From Rhynchopus sp. YZ270_cl-10 (lineage: Eukaryota; Euglenozoa; Diplonemea; Diplonemida; Diplonemidae): a DNA stretch of 64,000 nucleotides. Position 1 is the stretch's first letter, and each line of letters opens with the position of its first letter. The DNA lies in assembly GCA_964035575.1 (NCBI GenBank), contig OZ037928.1, positions 992,001 through 1,056,000 on the forward strand, read 5' to 3'. A model generated the notes under the pieces. It worked only from the letters and a program-made list of their open reading frames with translations, did no database searches and had not been told where the DNA came from. Below are positions 23,132 to 31,500 of the stretch, one piece after another. Made by a program: the position numbers and the translations under genes.

Positions 23132-23618
23132 TAGGGCAGCAGTCTTCGGACAGGTGAGTAGCGACACCTCCCTTGCCAGCTGACAGAAGCCAAGTCGCAA
23201 ATGTTTTTATACGTTTGGTTTTGTGGTTTTGAGTTCTAAGAAAAGACAAGTAGACCATGGAAAACTGTTTGATAATAGCAACAGTGGCTTAATCTCTTTA
23301 CATCACGGAGGGTCTTGCACTGACGATGTCCCCCTCTGTTACGACCAATGTATGCAGTTAGGACTGAAACATGATGTACTGAAATTTTTGCCAACTACTT
23401 TATTTTCTTCACGTGACCCCTTTTAACCCACCCCCTTACTCTAAAACTTTGAAGATGCAACTTTTGTGTATAAAACAGCACTTTGAATGCAAATCAACAA
23501 ATAAAAGCTACTTTCTAGGGTTGAGGATGGCCTCCGTCCATACCGATTAAGTACAAAGCCTTAGGGCGACATTGTGTACAGATCCTACCTCGGTAGGTGA
23601 TTGTCGATACAACAAAAA
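23132..23618 (+). repeat. Segmental duplication S1, left copy (about 487 bp)
   Basis: From AGGGCAGCAGTCTTCGGACA to GATTGTCGATACAAC this is almost base-for-base the same as 24056-24542, offset 924 bp. I see one clear difference (AAATG versus AAAGG). It contains CAGGTGAGTA, a strong splice-donor-like word, and CAAATAAAAG, a poly(A)-signal-like word. An open frame of 67 codons starts with GTG, not ATG, so I do not call a gene. Confidence 0.92.
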
Positions 23619-23645
23619 CCACCCCCCTCCCTCCCTTTACTTCTA

Positions 23646-23755
23646 CGGAAGCCCAGCAAACGCACCCGCAGGGGTGTACACAGACTCATACCCTGTGTTC
23701 TCTAAGCAAACGCACCCGATGGGGTGTACACAGACTAACAATCTGTGTTCTCTTT
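23646..23755 (+). repeat. Tandem duplication of about 51 bp
   Basis: AGCAAACGCACCCG followed by GGGGTGTACACAGACT and CTGTGTTCTCT occurs twice in succession with small differences. No gene. Confidence 0.75.
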
Positions 23756-23814
23756 AAGAAGCGAATAACAGCCTATGTTAAAACAAACAAAACAAAACTG
23801 ATGATAAACTTTAA

Positions 23815-24050
23815 GCGGAAAACAGCAAACCTTTTCAGCGTTTATTCAATGGCGTACAACAGCAAATGCATCGACGACTTTACTTCTTTGCCTTTTGATG
23901 ACAAAACAAAACACTTTCTTTTGAGAGCCTGACACGCTTTCAAATAGGAAACAAACATAAACAATAGCGGAAAACAGCAAACCTTTTCAGTGTTTATTCA
24001 ATGGCGTACAACAGCAACTGCACAGACGACTTCATTTCTTTGCTTTTGAT
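23815..24050 (+). repeat. Two diverged copies of an 85-bp segment
   Basis: GCGGAAAACAGCAAACC to TTTTGATGAC occurs at about 23815-23901 and again at 23968-24050, with about a dozen differences. The second copy abuts S1 directly. Confidence 0.8.
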
Positions 24051-24055
24051 GACTA

Positions 24056-24542
24056 TAGGGCAGCAGTCTTCGGACAGGTGAGTAGCGACACCTCCCTTGC
24101 CAGCTGACAGAAGCCAAGTCGCAAAGGTTTTTATACGTTTGGTTTTGTGGTTTTGAGTTCTAAGAAAAGACAAGTAGACCATGGAAAACTGTTTGATAAT
24201 AGCAACAGTGGCTTAATCTCTTTACATCACGGAGGGTCTTGCACTGACGATGTCCCCCTCTGTTACGACCAATGTATGCAGTTAGGACTGAAACATGATG
24301 TACTGAAATTTTTGCCAACTACTTTATTTTCTTCACGTGACCCCTTTTAACCCACCCCCTTACTCTAAAACTTTGAAGATGCAACTTTTGTGTATAAAAC
24401 AGCACTTTGAATGCAAATCAACAAATAAAAGCTACTTTCTAGGGTTGAGGATGGCCTCCGTCCATACCGATTAAGTACAAAGCCTTAGGGCGACATTGTG
24501 TACAGATCCTACCTCGGTAGGTGATTGTCGATACAACAAAAA
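24056..24542 (+). repeat. Segmental duplication S1, right copy
   Basis: Near-identical to 23132-23618. The pair, with the 85-bp segment next to each right edge, suggests a recent tandem duplication of about 924 bp in which one unit later diverged or acquired unique DNA. Confidence 0.92.
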
Positions 24543-24627
24543 AAACGTTACTCCCTCAAACGTTTTTCTTGTCCTCCTTTATCCACGCATCTCTGTGGAT
24601 GTCTCACCTTTTGTGTTCCAACCGGAA

Positions 24628-24735
24628 TCTGACCTAATGACCCTGTGTCTGCAATGATGCTGTTCATTTGATTGATGAGAGGAAGCGGAGGGTGGAGAGG
24701 GTGGAGGGCATATCAGATGCAAACCTCGCATTGGG
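24628..24735 (+). promoter_or_regulatory. Upstream module U of copy B
   Basis: TTGATGAGAGGAAGCGGAGG and GGGCATATCAGATGCAAACC stand about 300 bp before the ATG. Related modules precede copies C (34400-34480) and D (54130-54200). Conserved position ahead of three paralogues suggests a promoter or a shared ancestral upstream region. A further relative near 37080-37140 is not followed by an LRR gene. Confidence 0.5.
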
Positions 24736-24891
24736 GTGCATACACAGCATACACAGCACAGTCCTTGTAGCAGTATTCATTTCGTTCTCCCAGATCAGCG
24801 GCGCAGGGATGAGCTCCACATAGCCTCACCCACGGGGAAGAGGACCCCAGCCAGAACCACCGTACGAGCAGAGGAACTGCAGAAAATGCCA

Positions 24892-25013
24892 ACAACAACG
24901 TTTTTCGAGCATTTATTCAGGGTTGAAACCCTGCAAAATGGGGTATTTCTTGTCCTCCACACCCCACCACCACACACAGAGCTCAGAACACAAAAAGAAA
25001 CCACAACAAACAA
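24892..25013 (+). promoter_or_regulatory. 5' leader of LRR copy B (type 2)
   Basis: The first 60 bases (CGAGCATTTATTCAGGG onward) match the leader of copy D, not those of A and C. A perfect hairpin CAGGGTT-GA-AACCCTG lies at 24918-24933. The last 60 bases are the A/C-rich leader common to the whole family. Confidence 0.65.
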
Positions 25014-25655
25014 ATGGACGTGCACTTCGAGGATTTCAAAGCGAATCAGCACACAGTCGAGGTGGGTGCAGATGACACAGCGGAGGACATGCGGCGGAAG
25101 GTGGCGTCTGCAATGGGGCTGCCTGAAGACAGCTTTTGCATGAGTTTCGGAGACGAAGCGATGGTCGAAGGATACGACATGACGCAGCTGAGTGCTGGTG
25201 ACACAATCGTGCTGACGAAGTCGATGAAGTACGAAGCTGTTGCAGCGCTTCGTGCGTTGGGTGAGACTGACCTGACGGCCGAGAGGTTGGAGGAGGTGGA
25301 GGATCCTGAGGTGGCGTGTTTGCTTCTGCAGGCGGAGGTTACGACTGTCATTCCTGATGGGTTCTTGGCGATGGGATCGTTAACGCGACTTGATCTCAGT
25401 GCTGTGTCCTTTGTGACACAGATTGGAGACAAGTTCCTCGAGGACTGCACCTCGTTAACAAGTATTGACCTGTCTGGGTTGAGCAATGTGACGGTGATTG
25501 GCATGGGCTTTCTTGCCTACTGCACCACTTTGATCACCCTTGATTTGTCGCCACTCACCACAGTGACGGTGATTGGTGAGAGCTTTCTTCACGGCTGCGA
25601 AGCTTTAACCAACCTGGAGGGATACACACAACGTACACAAAAAGAAAGAATATAA
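25014..25655 (+). CDS. LRR protein copy B, N-terminal part running into E2
   Basis: The ATG at 25014 starts the family's ubiquitin-like domain (residues 1-69), then the helical linker (KYEAVAALRALGETDLTAER) and LRR units. At 25619 the frame enters E2 and ends after GYTQRTQKERI at the TAA 25653-25655. That stop is three bases before the E2 ORF1 start (TAA ACA ATG), so ribosomes ending here could restart on ORF1. Joining 25014-25618 with 33394-33835 gives 1047 bp, exactly 348 codons plus stop, showing the empty-site gene was intact. Confidence 0.88.
   Translation: MDVHFEDFKANQHTVEVGADDTAEDMRRKVASAMGLPEDSFCMSFGDEAMVEGYDMTQLSAGDTIVLTKSMKYEAVAALRALGETDLTAERLEEVEDPEVACLLLQAEVTTVIPDGFLAMGSLTRLDLSAVSFVTQIGDKFLEDCTSLTSIDLSGLSNVTVIGMGFLAYCTTLITLDLSPLTTVTVIGESFLHGCEALTNLEGYTQRTQKERI
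25600..25618 (+). repeat. Target-site duplication of E2 copy 1, left
   Basis: AAGCTTTAACCAACCTGGA is present again at 33375-33393. It is part of an LRR-unit coding motif (ALTNLD). Confidence 0.95.
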
Positions 25656-25658
25656 ACA

Positions 25659-28523
25659 ATGTTTTCGTACATGGTGTCGAAGTCACGTCCAGCCTCCACG
25701 CGGAGTATCCCGGGCAACGATCCGTCACACGGATCGGCCAAGTGGACGCCACACCCGCCGGCGCCTGTGTGCTGCAGGTCGTGGAACTGCTATTGCAGTG
25801 ACGAGGTGACGGCGGCGGCGGAGCAGGCGCACTGGACTGAGGGGCTACGGCAGCCCGCCTACCCGGGGGCAGGCGGCATGAAGCGCAGTGCAGGGGAGGA
25901 GAGGAAGGATCCCGATGTCTTCATCGGAGTAGTGACGGGCGAGAAGGTGCGGGACACGACGGGGCTGTGTGCGCTGGCGCGTGATGCGACGGAGGAGGAA
26001 CCAGGAACGCACTGGGAAGTAACCCGCCGCCTGGCAAACATCACCAAGGCAGAAGCCGCGTACGAGGGCATCCTGCTCGGGCTTCAAGGGGTGGCCGACG
26101 GGTCGTACCCGAAGGGCACCCACGCGCGCGTGTGGGTCACGCACTTGGTGGTCTGGAGGCAGGTGGCTGAGGGGCACGCCTGCGACTCGTCGTTGCTGAA
26201 GCCGAGGCTGGAGAAGGTGAAGGCGCTGCTGGGCGAGTTGAAGAAGAGGGGGATAAGGGTATCGCTGCAGCACTGCGCGAAGGCGGGGAAGGGGATGAAG
26301 GAGGCAGAGAGCAACGCCCAGCTGGTTGCAGGAGGGGTGTACGCCGCAAGGGGATGCAGGACGGAGACGCTGGCAGCTGCCGTGCAGCCAGGTGTCAAGG
26401 GACACCTGGAAAGATGGGGGTTGCGATGGGAGGAATGTGGGGGCAAGGGGGACTGTCTGTTCCGGTCGGTGGCGTGGTCTGTGGAGCGGTCCCCGAATGG
26501 TCACGCAGGCTTCCGCAGGCTCGCAGTTGAGGTGATGAAGGAGCAGAAGGCACACTACAGCCCATTTGTGGACGAGGGGTGCATTGATGCATACCTGGCA
26601 GGCATGGCGCAGCTGGGGACATGGGGGGACCATTTGTGTCTCCATGCGATCGCCAAGGTGATGAAGGTCCGCATTGTTGTGCTTGACGTTGGACCGGAGA
26701 ACGCGCTACGGGCTACGCTGATCGACGGGCAGTCCGACGGGCAGCTGGCAGAAGGAACTCCGGAGAAGGCTAACCTCACCTTCACGGAGTCTGACGTAGT
26801 CCTGGGGTTCGAGGGGGTACACTACGGTGCTGTGGAATCGGCAGGGTTGAAGGTGGGGGAGGAACTTCTGTGCGCAGTGGGACAACCGCAACTGCACGTA
26901 CCGGCTACAGCTGTGAAGGGGAAGAAGAAGGCGACGGCGGTGACCCAGAGCGCAGCGGAGGATGCACTGAACCTGGCGCCCCAGGGATGGAAAATACCGG
27001 TGTGGGATGCAGTGCCCAGCAATGTGGAAGGGGTGACGCAGGTGGCGGCAGTTGCGTGGAAGGCGAGCGAACTTCTGCAGGGGTTACAGTTGCTGCACCA
27101 ACTCCCGCAGATGGTGATTGTGTCCCGTTCGAAGTGTACGGGTGCAGCGCGCACGAAGAAGGCGAAGGTGGCGGTGAGGACGGAGCGGGGAGCAAAGGTG
27201 GAAGAAGTGTGGCTGTCGTCCATGACAACTAACTTGGACGACGTGGTGAAGCCGGTGGAGAGCACGTTCTCGAGCAAGCTGATTACGCTGATGGGCAGAA
27301 CGATGTTGCTCCAGGGGGAGGGGCGCACAAAGGGAGAGCAACGCATGCGTCGGTGGTACGGGTTGCAGGGGGTGCGGTGTGGACGCGGCTTGGAGAGAGG
27401 AGGATGGATGGAGATGTCTGTGGACGTGACGGAGGACATGGTGTGCGCCATGCTGAGAAGAAGCGGACGGGAAGGGGTGTTTGTGCGGCACCTCTTCCAG
27501 GCAAAGGAGTACGGGGACTGTGGGTTGTTGTGGAAGGCGGAACCGCTGGAGTCTGCTCTGGCACGGCTGGACCTTGTTGAGGAGAACATGGAGGATAGCG
27601 TGCGCGGACTCGCCGTAGGGGAAGGGGGCTACGCGGTGCGGGTGATGAAGGGGGACTTGGAGGCTGCGAAGAGGCTTCTTGTGCAGGAGGACGTCGTCGT
27701 GCAGGGACACAGGTACGAGATTGGGGGAATTCCGGCGAACACGTCGGTCCAGCTGTTGTGTGAGGGGCTGGTGAGGGAGGCGAGCTGGACGGTGAAGGTG
27801 CTGTCGCGAGGGCACAAGTGGACGGTTACGTCGGATGTGCCGTGCCCGAGCACAGAAGGGGTGCTGGAGGTGGGTGGATTGGTGTTGACGGTGTGTGCGG
27901 TGAAGGAAGGGCGTCGTGTGCAGAAGGTGGGTGCGAATCCGTGGGGTTTCCCTCTGGCGCAGTTCCCAGTACCGAGGCAAGGAGCAGCAGAGAGCGGCGC
28001 TGGCACGTGGGCGGCTAAGGCGAGGGGATACGCACCACCTGCAGCTCGACCCCACCCTGCAACAGGGGCACCGGCGGCTCCGGCACCTCCCGCAGCTTCA
28101 TCAGCAGCGCAGGACGAGATAGAGATGATGAAGAAGGAGATGAAGGAATTGCGGGAGATGATGAAGGGCGTCATGGAGCAGCAGAAGGAGATGTTGGAGG
28201 CACAGAAGCGGATGATGGGACAGCCGCAGCAGTCGGCACCAGTCGCGCAACCGCCGCAGCCTCTCGACATGGAACAGCTCAGAGCAGAATGTGCTGAGAT
28301 GAAGGAGACGGTGCAGCAGTGCAAGGACCAGAACGTGCAGCTGGCAGCGGAGAGCAAGCGGCTCACGGAGGAGAACGAGGCGCTGAAGAAGGCAGCTCGC
28401 GAGGCCAAGGACAAGGCCAGGGATGCTCAAGATCGTGGCGGTGAGGAGAAGAAGAAAGATACGACGACGGACGAGAACAGCCGCCCCCGCGACACGGACA
28501 ATAACCGAGAAAGGTCGTATTAA
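25659..28523 (+). CDS. E2 copy 1 ORF1: RNase H-like fold, OTU-type protease, coiled coil (954 aa)
   Basis: Residues 1-80 are a low-complexity lead with a Cys-rich patch (CCRSWNCYC). About 85-228 resemble the plant-type RNase H fold (AEAAYEGILLGLQ, LVVWRQVAEGH, LKPRLEKVKALLGEL, EAESNAQLV), but the usual catalytic Asp positions read T or H, so this copy of the fold is probably inactive. About 255-395 look like an OTU cysteine protease: GKGDCLFRSV gives Asp265-Cys266, and GVHYGAV gives His388. About 800-940 are Pro/Ala-rich, then a long Met/Glu/Lys coiled coil (EIEMMKKEMKELREMMKG). LINE ORF1 proteins normally bind RNA and oligomerise. OTU domains are known in Dualen/RandI-type LINEs. No zinc knuckle or RRM is recognised. 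The start is a true ATG, 40 bp into the element. Confidence 0.87.
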   Translation: MFSYMVSKSRPASTRSIPGNDPSHGSAKWTPHPPAPVCCRSWNCYCSDEVTAAAEQAHWTEGLRQPAYPGAGGMKRSAGEERKDPDVFIGVVTGEKVRDTTGLCALARDATEEEPGTHWEVTRRLANITKAEAAYEGILLGLQGVADGSYPKGTHARVWVTHLVVWRQVAEGHACDSSLLKPRLEKVKALLGELKKRGIRVSLQHCAKAGKGMKEAESNAQLVAGGVYAARGCRTETLAAAVQPGVKGHLERWGLRWEECGGKGDCLFRSVAWSVERSPNGHAGFRRLAVEVMKEQKAHYSPFVDEGCIDAYLAGMAQLGTWGDHLCLHAIAKVMKVRIVVLDVGPENALRATLIDGQSDGQLAEGTPEKANLTFTESDVVLGFEGVHYGAVESAGLKVGEELLCAVGQPQLHVPATAVKGKKKATAVTQSAAEDALNLAPQGWKIPVWDAVPSNVEGVTQVAAVAWKASELLQGLQLLHQLPQMVIVSRSKCTGAARTKKAKVAVRTERGAKVEEVWLSSMTTNLDDVVKPVESTFSSKLITLMGRTMLLQGEGRTKGEQRMRRWYGLQGVRCGRGLERGGWMEMSVDVTEDMVCAMLRRSGREGVFVRHLFQAKEYGDCGLLWKAEPLESALARLDLVEENMEDSVRGLAVGEGGYAVRVMKGDLEAAKRLLVQEDVVVQGHRYEIGGIPANTSVQLLCEGLVREASWTVKVLSRGHKWTVTSDVPCPSTEGVLEVGGLVLTVCAVKEGRRVQKVGANPWGFPLAQFPVPRQGAAESGAGTWAAKARGYAPPAARPHPATGAPAAPAPPAASSAAQDEIEMMKKEMKELREMMKGVMEQQKEMLEAQKRMMGQPQQSAPVAQPPQPLDMEQLRAECAEMKETVQQCKDQNVQLAAESKRLTEENEALKKAAREAKDKARDAQDRGGEEKKKDTTTDENSRPRDTDNNRERSY

Positions 28524-28531
28524 TCACGACC

Positions 28532-31500
28532 GTGGGCCTTGCCCCACTAAAGATAGTGTGCAGCAATGTGACGGCGCTGCAGACAGGCGGGAGCTCTCTG
28601 CTGAAGGTTGCGGAGGATGCTCACGTTGTTCTGGTACAAGAGACAAAGTGCACCGTGACGACGCAGAAGCGCCTCTCCATCGAGTACCGCGAGCAGGGTT
28701 GGCAGGTGGTGTGGGGTAAGGAGTTGCCGGAATGGAGGTCGGCCGAAGAAGCGAAATCTGGTGGTGTTGCGATTCTGGTGAAAGAGGGAATACCTGTGCT
28801 CACGAGCCCGCCCTCCTCAACCTTGGAAAAGAACCTCTGGGACTCAACGCGATGGGTGAAGGCGAAGGTGGCGTACGGCAAAGGCAACGAGTGGATCGAC
28901 GTGACCTCCGTCTACGCGCCGTCGGCGGACCCGGAGGCTAGGGAGAAAATACTTGGCGAGGTGATGGAGGCTGCTGCAGAGCTTGGTGATATTCCTGGGG
29001 TGATTGGTGGGGATTTCAACGCAGGTCCAGGGAAATCAGGTGTGCTGGCTGCTACACTGGACACAGGATGGTGGAAGGACACTGCCGAAGAGCACGCAAG
29101 GGTGCTTGGGACGACCCCGGACAACACCTACTTCTCGGTGAAAGACGGCAAGGAGATCCGCAAGAGGCTCGATTACGTTCTGCTGAACCGAGCTGCGTGC
29201 ACAGGGCTGTCGTCTGTGAAGGTTGTCCACGACTCTGGGCTCCCGCAGCACAGACCGGTAGAGATAGCGCTGGATGTAGGTGCGTACAGGCAGATCGTGC
29301 TCGCGTACACTCTGCCGAAGCAGTTCCCTTTGGACAAGTGTGGACAAGGCGTGAAGAATGCACAAAAGGCGTTTGCGAGCAAGGAGCTGCAGTGGGGGGC
29401 GCTTCAACACCCTCAGGATAGGTGGATACAGTGGAACAAGTGGGCAGAGGACTTCTTGCTGCAGGCGTGCGAAGGCGAGATTGAGGGCCCGACGAAGGCG
29501 TATTGCGGAAGAGGCAAAACGTTTGACCCGAAGCCGAAGCACCGGACTGCGAAGCAGAGCAAGGAAGGGGACGCTCTGACAGTGAGCCAGAGAAGGCTGA
29601 CGAAGAACGTGGGCAGGCTGGAAGAATGTCGGCTGTGGTACGTGAGGAGCAACGGTGGTGTGCCGCCACATGACGTGTGCAATTGTTGGAGCAAGGCGCG
29701 GAAGGAACTGCGTGTTCTGCTGGACGACGACTCACTGCAACAGGATATGCCTAGCGAGGAGGCTTTGGTGGATCTGTGCAGAGCCGTGCGAGTGAAGGTG
29801 TCAACGCTTGCGGACCGAGTGAAGCGGAAGCGACTGGAGGACTGGCGGCAGCGCCTACGGGATGCATGGCACAATGCTCCCAAGGCGATCTTCAAATACT
29901 GCAAGGACGAACAGTACAGGAAGATGACTGCCCTGAAGAACGAGGATGGGAAGTTCACCGCCAACGCTGAGGAGATGGACACCCTCCTGCATGAGGCGTG
30001 GATGCCGATTCTTCGCCGATATGCGGAAAAGCCAGAGCCCGACTGGGGTGCGTTTAGGGAGAAGTTTACAGAAGACATCGCAGGCAAGGGGCAAGCGATG
30101 CAGATGGACAGGCTGACGGGGAAGGAGTTGCAGCAAACTCTGGGGAGGATGAAGACACAAACTTCTGCTGGGGTGGAGGGTTGGCGCATGGCAGAGCTGA
30201 AGGCGCTTCCTCTGGTGCTGCTCGACAGGCTGGCAGATGTGTTTGATGCGATTGAGTGTACGGGGGAGTGGCCGCCTTCTTTGATGAGAGCACTCATTGC
30301 GCTCATCCCCAAAGGGGAAGACGACACCCCGCTGAAGCAGCGACCTATCACGATCACTTCGTGTATCTACAGACTGTGGGCGGCAGCGAGGTTGCGAAGG
30401 CTGATAAAGTGGCAGGAAAGCTGGATTGGTGAGCAACAGCACGGCTTCAGAGCAGGACACAGCACTGCACACCTGTACTGGCATCTGTCGCTCAAGCTGG
30501 AGAAGGCGGTACTGTCGGGTGACGACACAGACCAGGTATGGGGCTTCACGATCGACTACGCCAAATGTTTCGATCGTGTACCTCATGAGATTGTGCTATC
30601 GCTGGCGGAGGAGTGGGGCGCGCACTGGCGTATTCTTGGACCACTGAGGGCTGCGTACACTGCCATGGAACGCCGCTTCAAGTTGGGAGACGTAGGTGTG
30701 GGAGGCACCTTTCGTACGACAAATGGTATCCTGCAAGGATGCCCACTTTCTGTCGTGCTGTTGAACGCGCTGATGGCGGTGTGGGGATCTGCAGTGACGA
30801 GAAGGACCGGAGCAATCGCCATGGGGTACGCTGACGACGTGTATGCTGTGGCGAACACGGAAGCGGAGGTGCATGGTGCTGCGAGGGTGACGAAGGAGTT
30901 TATCACTGCTGCGGACATGGAGGTCAAGGCAGAGAAGTGCGTAGGGTTTACCTCGAAGGAGGGAACAAAGACGAAGTTTGGACTTGGCGACGGGCTCTTC
31001 CCCGACAAGAAGCAGTTCGGGGCGGTTGGAGCAGACATTTTGGCAGGAAAGGGGAACTTCGGGCCCATCGCGCGTGAGCGTGCGGTTACTGCGCACCGTG
31101 TGTTTACGAGGGTTTCGAGTGTGCCTTTATCCTTCACTGAGAAGGCACTTATTGGCGCAAGGGGACCAATGATGGCAGCGTTGCATGGGTGCGAAGTGAC
31201 AGACTTCTCAAAGCAGACCATAGAGACGCTGAGGCAAGGGGCAGCACTGGCAGTCTGGGGGCAGGGCAGGAAGCAGCGCACGCTGAACATTGTGTGGCAT
31301 GTGTTATCTCCGGTTGGGATTGATGCGCCAGCGGAGATTGTGCAGAGGAGGATGGCGGCCTTTCTCCGACTGACAGAAGATGACGGCATGCGGAGAGAAG
31401 CAGAAGAAGTGTGGAGGCTGGCACATGACCGAAGAGCGGAGCGGGAGGTGAGGCGGCGTGACAGGGCTTCAGATCTGGCACGTCTCCGGCGCGAGAACCC

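Noticed and set aside
23223-24350. Two identical 67-codon frames in the S1 duplications
   Set aside because: They start with GTG. Identity follows from duplication of the whole non-coding block, so it is no evidence of coding.
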